Position numbers and translations under genes: made by a program. Under the pieces are notes generated by a model that worked only from the letters and a program-made list of their open reading frames with translations, was not told the origin of the DNA and did no database searches. Positions 46,001-56,570 of a stretch of DNA of 64,000 nucleotides are shown here, one piece after another; position 1 is the stretch's first letter, and each line of letters opens with the position of its first letter. This stretch comes from Echinarachnius parma (taxonomy: Eukaryota > Echinodermata > Echinoidea > Clypeasteroida > Echinarachniidae), in contig JBAMJV010001312.1 of assembly GCA_037951105.1 (NCBI GenBank), forward strand, positions 62,001-126,000, written 5' to 3'.

Positions 46001-49000
46001 TGATCGCAGCCACAAGTCCCCTCTCACGGTCCTTCCCTCTGAGGTACGTACCAGGGTAGCGGCCGTGGATGAGGTCCCCGGCTCCGTACTCGTCTGGTTT
46101 GATCAGGATGCCAAAGGAATGGTCTGGGGGAACGGTCAGTGTCTCTTTGATAGGGTCATGCACCAGGCCGAGCTGGGGCTGCGTCCTTTCGCGGAAATCA
46201 TCCACACGCTTGGAGACCACCTTTGTGCCTTTTTCTCTGTTCAAGCATAAATGAAACAAGAAAATTATATGAGGCACAATCGCACATATAGAAAATGTAA
46301 GACATTCTTTTCAAATATGAGACAAACTGACTCATATAGAAAATTTGAGGCCCATGCATAGCCACTACGTGGCAGCTGTGAAGGGGCTATAGAGTTAAAG
46401 GGGTAATCCGGGCCTGATAAAACCATTTGTTATTTGAATAAGCAGAATAAGAGGCATAATTGGTGAAAATATGATCAAAATCGGACAAGAAACACGGGAG
46501 TTATACCTATTTGAACATCATGTAGTAATGAGCGATCATTTCAAAATTGCCGCCATATGCAACATCATTGACGAGCAACCCGCCATGGCTTTAGTACATG
46601 AAAATACGCTTATTTCTCATTTTCTTTGCTAAAAATTAAATTTTCTCTGCTTGTTTTCACGAATTCATAGAAGAATATCGATGGGCCAACCTCTTTGGAA
46701 TTTGTAAGCTCATAAATTTGCTTTGTTATAAAGAAAATTTTAATTTTGTAAAAGTTCCATGTAGAAGTCATAATGGCTGCAGCTCGCAAGTGACGTCACG
46801 ATCGATAGCAATTGCGAACGATACTAAAAATCGGAGCAAAGTTCATCCTGTCATAACTTTTTTATTGCTCTACCGTTTTGGCTCAGATTTTCGATCATGA
46901 TTCTTCATATTCACTTCATTTTATAGCAAACATCACATTTCTGGGGTGGAATTCCCCTTTAAGCATTTTCTGTATGCACTCTGAATCCTTGCGATGAGTA
47001 TACTATCGCACCAAGTAACATCGCTCGCCTAGGGTATGTACAACATTCGCGTGATTGATCTAAATAACATGGATTCAGAGTGCCCAGTATTCAATGCCTT
47101 CTATGATTAAAACCTGTGCCACAGATAGACAGACACCCAATGGTTTGTAAATAGAGATATATCTAAGAATTTGATACGAGGCTAACTTATACAAAAAGAA
47201 GAAAAAAATCTTGCAAAACATTAGAGAGCAAACTTACAGCTGATCGTTCCGTAGCCATTGGAACGTCTTCGCTACATGCCTCCCATCGTTGTCATGTGGT
47301 GTTGGGATGCCAAAGAAACTGTCCCTTGGGTAGCGCGACCAGTCGTAGCCGCGATCGACGGACTCACCGACGTTGAAGTCATGATGGGTCTTCTTATACA
47401 GGTCTCTCCCTTGCTCACTTTCTATGAAAACCTGTTGATATGGCTTCGCGGGGCTGACAAGTTCACCGGCCGTGCAGTCTGCAAAGTTAAGATAAAGTTG
47501 AACTCAAACATTGATTGAGGAAACTGACCAGAATGGGTCTTACATGTAGGTATATTCCTTGCTCACTTGCCAGAATCACCTGCTGCTGATGGGACTTGAC
47601 AGGGCTGACCAGATCACCGGCCAAAAAGTTGGACAAGTTAAGATAAATTTGAATTCAAATCTTGTTCAAACATTTATTGAGGAACTGATCAGAATGGGTC
47701 TTCTAAGATGTAGGTGTATTCCTTACTCACTCTCTAGAAACACCCGTACTTATAGGACTTGTCTTTGTAATGTGAGAATGTTATGTTCCAGGACAAGGCC
47801 CAAATATAAGCAACCGGATAGCCTGCTAGCCTGCTTGCCTATGTCCTCTGAATTTTTTATTTATGCTATCAAAAAGAATAAATCTTCAGTATAGTTTCAT
47901 GACTAGACAACCAGGTATATGATTTACATTCACAGTAAGTAATGCTACATGTATATTGTATTCTTTCACATTGTTAGGGATAAAAGCAAATATTCAACTG
48001 TCCTTGTTTGAAGGGTTTCTAATCCTAGCTAGCACCGTAGTTTGGCTTCAGAAGCTCAATTTGTGTTAATTTGTTTGTTTTACTTCTCCATATAACTGAC
48101 AACTTTCACATTCTTATTCAGGAGATTTCTAACAGCAATCAGGGAGATAATTGCAAAATGCATGCACAACTGCCACAACAATGGCAATTCTTGAATTAAT
48201 TAGGGAGATTTTCACATTTGTTTTCCAGGGTGTGGATAGAAATACAAATTTTCAGGGAGACTCTTAGCAGGTCTGCATAATTAATAAAAACTTACCAAAA
48301 ACATTCTTGGTTCCAAACGTTGCCTGCAGGGGGTCCATGTCTTGAGGTAGGCCTGGGCTCTGGTCATGTGACACGCCGAGGGGAGCTTTCTGTTTGCTGG
48401 CATACATCGACTCCTTCTTCTCCAACAGACGCTGCTCGAACAGCGTCTTAGAGTTGGGGTTCACGACTTCTCCTGCCTAAAAAACAGATATAAAATGAAA
48501 ACTCTGTGAATTCAATACCTGAATGAAAAAGGTTACTTGTAATATCAAAAGCTACACTTCTAAAGTGTACAATGGTGGATAAACCATAACTGAAAACCTT
48601 TATTTGCAAAAGGATCAATTAAGTGCATTGTTCACAGATGTACTGCTACAGATGTTACAAATCAGTGTTATGGACAACAAATCTGCATAATTTGTATTTA
48701 CTTCAGAAACAATGATCTGATTCAGAGAGATTAATCTTTATTAGGAGAGATATTCTGCCAAAAGCGTAGACTGTGCCATCAGCCAACCAGTGTAAAGAGC
48801 AGAGTTAACTTATCTCCATTAGAGAAAACATCTTCTTAAGGAATTCAACCTAATTATCATTAAATTGTACTACCCCTTTGTGTCGATCTTTATGTAATAC
48901 CTTATTGTTCAGGTGAGATGAATGAAATCATTCGCCCACCCATCACTTACAGATCTACACCAGTGGTACTTTCACTTACTTTGAGGGAACCTGAAGTTTC

Positions 49001-49909
49001 CAGGCCGTGGGTGATCTGGGACGCAATGTCGGGGTCGTCTGCCTTGCCGTAGAATATCCGTTTCACTTGAGGCTCAGGCTGTGTCGTGTTGCGGAACTTC
49101 TTGACAATGGGCGGTGTTTGAACCTATCAGAAACATACACCAAAATACATATATGAATTTCAAGCATTATGCTAAGTAAGAGAAAGTGTTGTTATCTGGA
49201 GATACAGAATTCTTCTTCTTCTGTGGCGATCAATCGCTGATTGTGAGGGTGCGACAAAAGTCCTCGATCATTATATATGAAGACTTTTGTCCATTAATGG
49301 ATCAAATGAATGTAGGAGCTAGGATACGTTTTAATGCAGTTCTAGGTAGAATACAGTCAAACCTGTAATTGTGACCACCCAATCACTATACACAGGTTTG
49401 ACTGTTTACCCTTAACGCTAGGATAATGATATGAGTTTGAAGTGAAATAAAGTAAACAAGTATCATTTGGTACCATAAGTTATTGGTGTTTTACTTGCAT
49501 GCATCTCTTAGAAGCTCTAGACTCTTCTTACCCACATCTACAATGCAAATGGTCATAATTAATGGTATGATTTACCTGCTATATCATGCACAATTTTCTG
49601 GCATGTGATTGCAGGTCAAACAGTCAAAACTGCTGGAGTTGAATTTCTGGCATTGTCTCTGCATTACATACAACACACAACAGTAAATGACTATGTGAAG
49701 TATGAGTGTTCTTACCCTAGGTATGTTCATGCAATCTCTTGCCGTCTCTCCAGCCATCGTCATTAGTTTTCCAGCCTGCAAATTGAACAATGAATCAAGT
49801 GATATACAGTAGTGCTGTAACTGACCTTGATGATCGGATCGTTTGATCGGATCGGCAAAATTTTATCGATCTTCGAAATCGGATCGATGATCGGGATCGG
49901 ATGATCGGC

Positions 49910-49945
<36 letters not shown>

Positions 49946-50341
49946 ATCGTTTTTTTTTCTTTGGAAAATGATCCCCAAAAAACACAATTTGGGAATATAA
50001 ATGAATACCAAAGCAACATATATCCATATTAATAAGCCCAAGGTAATCTTGTACGGGTATGCTTTCATTTCAAACTGATTACCTCTTCTTTTACAAAATT
50101 ACTCACGCCGATTTTGAGCTTAGTCCCATGTGATTAATTTGGCGTAACCTTTCAGAAACACATGGGACTAAGCTCAAAATCGGCGCGAATAATTTTGTAA
50201 AAGGAGAGGTAATCAGTTTTAAATGAAAGCATACCCATTCAAGATTACCTTGGGCTAATTAATATGGATATATGTTGCTTTGGTATTCATTTATATTCCC
50301 AAAATATGTTTTTTGGGATCATTTTCCAAAGAAAAAAAAAC

Positions 50342-50382
<41 letters not shown>

Positions 50383-50928
50383 CGATCCGATCTTCCGATT
50401 TTTTCTGCATGATCGGAAATCGGCAAAAACGGTCCGATCATGTATGATCGGATCGTGATCGGCATGCCGATCCGATGATCGGTTACAGCACTAATCAACA
50501 GTCAAATGATAATTGTATGTTTTATGTGAGTCTTAAATGTATGTCATTTTCATAATTGTCAATATTGGGTTCTTGATTTACTGATGATCTTACCTATTAT
50601 TGGATAATTTGAATGAATGTAACATAAACCATGGCCAATTTAATACCATCCTGCTTGAAAAAATAGCTTCAATGCAAACATTTCTGTTTTCTTTCAAAAA
50701 GACTGAACAAATGTCAATAAAATCCATAATTATTACAAAAAACTAATCAATTAGGCTACTGCAAAAATTGGACAAAATGAATTAATGAATACATACCGTA
50801 GTCATATCTGGATTCCTATCGTTATATTTCCCTGTATTGCTGGCGATGGTTGGTTCGCTCTCCTGTGAATTGGGAGGAGTCTGCTGCGGCCCCATGGTGG
50901 GAACTTGTTGTGACATCACAGCTGCCAT
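42874..50928 (-). CDS. EFHB: EFHB (CFAP21), ciliary EF-hand protein, 584 residues, 9 coding exons
   Basis: Nine exons on the - strand join in frame: 50797-50928, 49716-49775, 48980-49123, 48296-48476, 47238-47478, 45930-46236, 45005-45353, 44166-44347 and 42874-43032 (1755 bases with stop). An in-frame TGA four codons before the ATG supports the start. EFHB hallmarks are VSKRVDDFRERTQPQLGL, two EF-hand loops (D354-E365 across an exon junction, DKNGDGKIDIME; and D390-E401, DANSNGSIDYEE), FANFLNWQDKM and YGVPTIRSDIAAPR. The family is an axonemal microtubule inner protein; human EFHB is also reported in calcium entry. It is shorter than human EFHB (about 830) at the N-terminus. Introns hold Kolobok-like and hAT-like MITEs and decayed exon copies; the 48477-48979 and 49124-49715 introns hold nothing notable. 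Confidence 0.95.
43153..43718. mobile_element. hAT-like MITE with perfect 8-bp target duplication
   Basis: It starts TAGGGCTGAGTCCAAACGG, ends GGTTTGACTCAGCCCTA, and is flanked by GTATAAAG (43145-43152 and 43719-43726). GGATATCCGATATCC-type words fill both ends. It lies in the last EFHB intron. A fragment of its interior recurs inverted at about 60985-61130. Confidence 0.85.
44166..44347 (-). CDS. EFHB: EFHB coding exon 8
   Basis: YRTYGVPTIRSDIAAPRTKR, ISDTKNYGDESDAYGL, GVYEKDFFQPREPQQ, acceptor AAATTTCAG, donor GTTGGT. This is a strong match to vertebrate EFHB. Confidence 0.95.
45005..45353 (-). CDS. EFHB: EFHB coding exon 7 (EF-hands)
   Basis: NGDGKIDIMELRQCCDQFSL through DANSNGSIDYEEFANFLNW to GGVSTK plus one base, acceptor TTCCAACAG, donor GTGAGT. 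Three decayed tandem copies of its first part lie upstream at 45459-45813. Confidence 0.95.
45459..45813 (-). pseudogene. Three decayed tandem copies of EFHB exon 7 acceptor side
   Basis: Around 45459-45540, 45611-45702 and 45752-45813 the + strand repeats the exon's words ATGATGTCAATCTTGCCGTC and TCTCCATTCTGTT (exon start plus acceptor), with substitutions and deletions. Copies become shorter and less similar with distance. None keeps the full exon or a donor. They lie in the intron upstream of the working exon. Confidence 0.72.
45930..46236 (-). CDS. EFHB: EFHB coding exon 6
   Basis: EKGTKVVSKRVDDFRERTQP through DHSFGILIKPDEYGAGDLIH to NHYDK, acceptor CTTGAACAG, donor GTGAGG. Carries the most family-specific segment. 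Confidence 0.94.
46399..46958. mobile_element. Kolobok-like MITE with TTAA target site
   Basis: TTAA|AGGGGTAATCC and GGAATTCCCCT|TTAA bound 560 bp in an EFHB intron. It shares CCGGGCCTGATAAAACCA with the element at 60547 (GCCGGGCATGATAAAACCA). Confidence 0.72.
47238..47478 (-). CDS. EFHB: EFHB coding exon 5
   Basis: CTAGELVSPAKPYQQVFIES through FFGIPTPHDNDGRHVAKTFQ to DQ plus two bases, donor GTAAGT. Its 5' part has decayed tandem copies upstream at about 47529-47765. Confidence 0.92.
47529..47765 (-). pseudogene. Two decayed tandem copies of EFHB exon 5 acceptor side
   Basis: The + strand blocks AATGGGTCTTAC...CCTTGCTCACTT (47531 on) and AATGGGTCTTC...CCTTACTCACTC (47692 on) mirror GATGGGTCTTCTTATACAGG...CCTTGCTCACTT at 47382 in the working exon. 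Copy 1 also keeps GGGCTGACCAGATCACCGGCC and the intron word AAGTTAAGATAAATTTGAA. So the unit is acceptor-flanking intron plus the first 95 or so bases of exon. Confidence 0.7.
48296..48476 (-). CDS. EFHB: EFHB coding exon 4
   Basis: AGEVVNPNSKTLFEQRLLEK to FGTKNVF plus one base, acceptor TTTTTTAG, donor GTAAGT. Confidence 0.9.
48980..49123 (-). CDS. EFHB: EFHB coding exon 3
   Basis: Forty-eight codons starting VQTPPIVKKFRNTTQPEPQV and ending SGSLK, acceptor TTCTGATAG, donor GTAAGT. Confidence 0.88.
49716..49775 (-). CDS. EFHB: EFHB coding exon 2
   Basis: Twenty codons, AGKLMTMAGETARDCMNIPR, between AATTTGCAG and GTAAGA. Confidence 0.88.
49810..50493. mobile_element. hAT-like palindromic MITE with poly-A/poly-T arms
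   Basis: Ends TAGTGCTGTAAC and GTTACAGCACTA. The flanks ATATACAG and ATCAACAG agree at 6 of 8 positions, suggesting an aged duplication. Almost the whole 684 bp is one inverted repeat, with a 31-A run (49914-49944) facing a 36-T run (50345-50380) and GATCGGATCGG words at both ends. It lies in the first coding-region intron of EFHB. Confidence 0.75.
50797..50928 (-). CDS. EFHB: EFHB coding exon 1
   Basis: MAAVMSQQVPTMGPQQTPPN to NPDMTT, donor GTATGT. Upstream in-frame TGA is four codons before ATG. Confidence 0.85.
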
Positions 50929-51079
50929 CTCTATCGATCACCACTCCTCGTGGATGTTGCCGTTGGGTCCAAGACTTGTTGGTCAACTTTGAGTTTGAGC
51001 TTTATAGGCTAAGGTTTGGATTCTAATCTTCCCCTGTCTTACTGCTTGATCCAAGTGTAGTTGAGAAGTTTGTAGGTTT
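50929..51079 (-). other. EFHB: EFHB 5'UTR part of the first coding exon
   Basis: Upstream of the ATG the sequence runs to an acceptor-like ATTTTTTTCTTCAG at 51080 and beyond (- strand). This implies at least one more noncoding exon further toward RAB5, which was not located. Confidence 0.55.
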
Positions 51080-51929
51080 CTGAAGAAAAAAATAAACAAA
51101 CAAGATTTCAATACATGCTGTTATTAAACTGTAAGATAGAATTAGTTAGACAGATCTGTGCGAGAGCTTAACCATGACTTAGGACTTGTTCCACTAGACT
51201 ATCGAGATATATGCTTGGATAAACTTTGACAGTTAGGCAGAAATGTGTGGATTGTGTGTTCTGCTATGTTCTTCTGAACTATAATTCCATATAGACTGAA
51301 GTGTCGGAGCCAATGCATGATTCTAAATCTAATTACCTTGGTGAATGTGGTCAAAACGTGAAGACATTTGAAGATTTTTGTAGATTTTAGAGGTTAATTT
51401 GCCTTCTTCATCTGGAGTATGACCCATTCATTACATAGGGGAGAAACCCAGGACCCTAATCCTGCTCCCGCCAAGTGTGGTTACCCTCGTTGTACTTTTA
51501 ACAAGTCCAAAAAAGAGCCACCGAGAAAAATACACAACCCTCAAAAGGACAGATCATTCTAGCTACCCTAAAGGCTTTATCAGATCAAGGGTATCTCAAA
51601 AACTCTTCAACGGAACTTGTTAGGCATAAATTAAAGGCATGAATTAAGCTAACTCTACTGAAAAAACCACTAACGCGTCAGATCTCCCGTTTAATTGGAA
51701 TCGGGCGACTTGAATGGAGACCAAAGGGCGATCAAAGCTTTCGTTGAAAACCCGTCTGAAGTCGCGCTACGACACGGAAAGAAGTCGGGCTGGTGCCGAA
51801 ATCACGGATTTTAGTTTGGGAAATGAGCTACAAATCATCATTTTCATCTAGCGGCAAGTTACATCACATATTTGTGAATGAGTAGATGGTAAGTATCGTA
51901 TCATATATAATATATTTCACAAAAATATA

Positions 51930-52446
51930 CCGTAAAACTCCGTGTATAAGACGCACTTTTTTTCCATCAGAAAATTTTCAAAGTGGGGGGTGCGTCTTAT
52001 ACACAGGTACAGCCAAAAAAAAAAAAAAAAATGCATATCAAACTGGTCTAGGGCATGACAAGAGCTTTATATAAGGGGGAACATTTATCAAAATATACCT
52101 TTTTCCTACATAAATTATAGTGGTTAGCAAAACAAAATGCAAGTTTTTAAGCAGTAACACTGCTACTAATTGAATATTCAGATATTCATGAGTAGCAGCA
52201 CTCATTTAATATTCAATTTTCTAAACAGTGGTTATACATTTTTCTCAACAAAAAAGTTATTAATGAATTTAGTATTTTGCATATTTAATGAGCATTGCTA
52301 CCTCATGAATATATGAATATTCATTAAAAAAAAATATTCTAAAAAAAAAAAATAAAAAAAAAAGTTTTTTTTTAATTTTTATTTTTTTATAGAAAGTTGG
52401 GGGTGCGTTTTATACACGAGTGCGTCTTATACACGGAGTTTTACGG
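51930..52446. mobile_element. Tc1/mariner-like MITE with doubled ends
   Basis: CCGTAAAACTCCGTGTATAA (51930 on) and its complement (ending 52446) are flanked by TA. A second, inner inverted pair GGGGGTGCGTCTTATACAC / GGGGGTGCGTTTTATACAC lies inside in direct orientation to the outer words, so GTATAAGACGCAC occurs several times. The core is AT-rich. Confidence 0.72.
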
Positions 52447-52627
52447 TAGTGCACACAAAAGTGCAAGTTTGGGGGTTTCTGTAGGTGGTTCTGTAGAGTT
52501 AAACTTAAGCCTAAGGATGTCTCTTCTAGTTAAACCAACAAGAACACTACGCCAATTCTTAGACTTAGTAGCCCCAAAACAAGGCAAAAGACATGACTGA
52601 GAAAAAGAATGAGAGTCGTATACAGCC

Positions 52628-52660
52628 TAGCTTTCAATCCTAGCAGGATCTTCGTCAGGG
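52628..52660 (-). repeat. Conserved hairpin repeat CTGACGA...GAAAGCT (copy 3)
   Basis: On the - strand: CCTGACGAAGATCC, loop TGCTA, GGATTGAAAGCT. The stem differs from the 9025 copy at two positions but still pairs. Confidence 0.5.
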
Positions 52661-53465
52661 CAAAATGACAGTTACTACAAAAAGAACAGGAAATATATAC
52701 CAACATTAACACATGTATGGATGGGGGGCTGGGGGGAGGAAAGGAGGCGGAGACACAAAACAATGAAAGTAACTGTGAGTGGGAGAGTGCCAGGACTGCT
52801 TGACCAATCAGGTCAAACAGGCATAGGAGGGTCCTTAAGTGGCTGCAGTGAAAGGAAATGTGATGAGAGTGTATGGCTTAGAGAAGAATAGAGGTAGGAA
52901 GGATCAAAGAAGGAAATTAAGGTACAGAAAGAGCCATGTGAACAAAAGACAGTTAATGAGGTGTGGCAGTGCACTGGGGCACTGAGAGGGGAAGAACAAT
53001 AGAGGGGATTATGAGAGTAGGGGATGGGAGTGAGAGGATGAGGACAAAGAAAGTGAAGTGGTGTGTGTTGCAGGATCTGATGAATAGGATAGGCGAGTTC
53101 AAAGGAGAAAGTGAGGACCCAGTGGGTGATGATTAGTGGGGAAGCAACAGGGATAAATGAATGGGACAGGAAGTACAAAAGAGATAGTGATCAAAAGGAA
53201 GCCTAAATTGGTAGGTGATCAGAGGTAAGGTGGAGAGACAGATGAGAGAGGGTGGAACAATATGATCAAAATACAGTTGGAAATATGCATGATGAGAATG
53301 TTACACTTACATCCATACAGGGGTGGTGTACACCCTAGGGTCACTCTCATAGGCAGACTGTTAACCCCTTGTCTTGTAGGGGTGGGTGGTGTATATGATT
53401 CCTTGCCAAAGATAGACTTAGACTACGAAAGGCATCTGCAAGGAATCATACACTGGACTGGAGCG

Positions 53466-54697
53466 GTCCTACTAATTAGCACGAACAAATGCGCACAAGT
53501 GCGAACAAGCACGAACTATAGTCTATAGTATAGCGCGAATAAGTCATCGATATAAAAATCAGTTATTTTACTTTATAACCGACATATCGATGGAATATCG
53601 AACGGGATTTAACTTAAGTGTGAACAAGTGCGAACAGGATTTCTATATAAACTGCGAACAAATTTGTTTGCAGCATACTAACTAAATCCTGTCGGGCTTG
53701 TTCGCAGTAATATTTACTCGGCACACGAAAACATTTCCGACAGTTTAAGACTTAAAAATTGTACACATTTCTTGAAATTGTACTCACACATTAAGAAAAT
53801 AGTGCAGATTCCGCTGCGATGATCAGATTTGCGATGTATTAATTATATTTTGAGATAGCGCGTGGTTTTTTGGCTTCACAAGTTCGAAGTGTTTTTCATT
53901 TTATTCCGGCACCCCCTCAACTCTCGTTGACAATGCACGCAACTCCAAATTTCTTGTGCGATGTTAATTTTATTGGCATCATTTCACAAATTTACTCGTA
54001 GTGGACGATCTACGCATTATTTCTCCTCAAAATTTCGACCAGTTTAGTTTTTAAGGGTAGCGCGCATCATCACATGCGCGATTTTTCACAACACGCGCAA
54101 AAACAAATATTACGCGATGTGCCGATATTAAAAACAGTGCCGATGTGTAGTATGGTATCGGGTCCTATTACCGGATACCATTTCTTTACGCCATGACAAC
54201 GATCAACATGAAGAACAGAGATATGAATAAAACACAAATAAGTGATCTATATATTCTCAAGATAAAGAATTGATAACTTATTTCGTAGAAAAAAGCGGCA
54301 AACTTACGCAAATTGAACTTTTACGGCACCCTTTCAAGAAGCAGAATTTTTTGTAGCGCACAAACCGGGTTGTATTAACCGGACGCACCAAACGTGAATG
54401 TTTTGCATGGGAATGTCATTGACATGCGCGCTGCCACTGGTGCGCGGCAAAACGCGCGTATAACGCCTCAGGGCGCTTATTTTCTTCGGGAAATGGTGGA
54501 AAATGTTTGCTAAACATCCATTTATTATCCTCCGTTAATGCCGACTTTCAAATTCAACTTTCAAAATTCGAACGTTTTTCCTATTGGAATTTGCATGTAC
54601 GGTAATACAACCCGTTCGGTATTGCAACCCCTTGCTATACACCTACCATAAATACTAAAATAGCTTGTTCGCACTTGTTCGCACTAATTAGTAGGAC
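53466..54697. mobile_element. Inverted-repeat element with TGCGAACAAG repeats
   Basis: GTCCTACTAATTAGCACGAA at the left and the complement of GTCCTACTAATTAGTGCGAA at the right. Each end continues into AAGTGCGAACAAGC repeats; more such words lie near 53620-53650. The interior is CpG-bearing with no surviving protein frame. No target duplication was resolved. 1232 bp. Confidence 0.65.
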
Positions 54698-55133
54698 ACC
54701 ACGGAGCGATCACTCAAAAAAACAGCGCCGGTCCAAACAGCGCGCGGCGTCAGCGGGCCATCCAGATCCAGAATATCTGCATGGCCATGGAGCAAGACTG
54801 TGTCAGACGTAACATCTACGCCAGCCGATCAGGCGGAAATGCTTCCCAATTATCGTTGGGAACAACTGCGGCAATTAAATATTGGGTCCAAAGATCGGTA
54901 ACAAGATCGTGATTACTCATTTAAATAAGACAAATTCCATTTCCCTATTACAATTCATCAATAAATGATATTCTAACATAATAAATTAAAATACGAACCT
55001 ATTTTTCGGGCCTCTTTTCCACTCTTATACTGCCACACAGCTCAGGCCGGTCGCTGCATAAATAATATCAGTCGTAATTATTATACACATAATATGTATG
55101 CATGCAGTACACACGTATTGTAGCTACAACGTG

Positions 55134-55151
55134 ACACACACACACACACAA
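55134..55151 (+). repeat. CA microsatellite
   Basis: A short (CA)n run. Confidence 0.85.
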
Positions 55152-56486
55152 ATAATTCACACACGTTACATGTAACTTGTTTACAGTATAATGTTGCTAA
55201 GGCACTTTCACCAATACTAATAATATAAGCAATTTTTTTCTTAAATTAAAAATTAAAAATACATTTTAAATATGAAAATAATAATTATTGATTAATAACT
55301 GTTATTACAATTCATCTTAGTCATTAAATAGAAATACATATATATAATTAACAAATATTAAAAGAACATTAAACAAACTACACCTTTTTCTCGTTTTTCT
55401 GTTCTCGAATTCGTTTTCTTCTCCCTTTGATCTCGCGAAATCCGTGAATATTGGAGATTGAGTGACGTAATGCAGGTGGGGTTTCACGATTGCGCACAAG
55501 GGCTTGCATCTTCCTGTTGTATATTTTTGTCTGTATATGATTACAAAAATACGGGTTATATGCTGTTTGGTAAGGATAATTATTTATTTATCTTATTGTT
55601 TGTGTATGAATATAACGGAGCTATTTCTTCTCCGAGTATGAGCATTTTTTACTGAGTCGATGTTAGTTATTGAGTAGTTGATTTGAGGGGGTGTCACCGT
55701 TCTGTGTATTTTGTCTTGCGCAGCAGAGTTTGAGCATCGGTACGGTGTGTTGATCGACCAACAAGCCGTACTGGTCGGCCCGGCAGATCAGAGGTCATGC
55801 GCATGATATGTCGAGTCGGACTACGGCTGCTGCCTGCCTGGTACACGTATTACATACCGTGATGAATGTTGACAGTGACACTGCATGCACTCGTCATCAT
55901 GCGCATTGCCATTGGCATTGCACATTAATAATTGACATGAAAACACTGCATATTTGATTACTTGCAAGTTGCATTCGCAGCTCATCTCGGGTGTCTGTCA
56001 GTGTCAGTTAACTTGCACTTTCTTTGCCTTGCCCTTGGCCTTAGCCTTGGGCTTGGCCTTGGCTTTGCTTTGCAGGTTAATGATGGAACTGAATTTAAAT
56101 AAATGTAGACTAAAAATTGAAGTCCTTACATTCACAGTTAAAAATAAAATAGATCAAATGATGATGTTGTCTTTGACTGTGGTGTGTCGACTGTTGTTTT
56201 ACTGTTGTCGTTGATGCAGTATTGACTATTGTTATTGCCTTTTATTGGAATGTTGAGACTTGACTGAGTGAATGATGATCATGTAAGTTTTAAGTTATTG
56301 AATATTGTTATGGTTGAGCCAATTTGACCCTTGAATGGGGGATGTTCCCGTGAAACCCTTTTCATTACTTTATTAGTTAGAAGCTATATTAATAAACCGG
56401 GCACTAACCCAAGCCAAGGATAATTGAAATAAAATGTAACTTTTGTTTCTAAAGAAAGTGCGCGGGATCACATGAAGTGATGTAGA

Positions 56487-56570
56487 CCGACAAATCTAGC
56501 GTTTTCAGGGCCTCTTTACATTTAATTGCAATTAAATGTAAAGAGGCCATGAAAACGCTATATTTGTCAA
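56487..56570. repeat. Near-perfect hairpin, arms about 42 bp
   Basis: Centred on TTTAATTG|CAATTAAA, with arms AGCGTTTTCAGGGCCTCTTT and its near-complement, extending outward through GACAAAT/ATTTGTC. A looser inverted repeat follows at about 56826-56960 (GTAGAGACATTTAACATTTA facing its complement). Confidence 0.75.
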
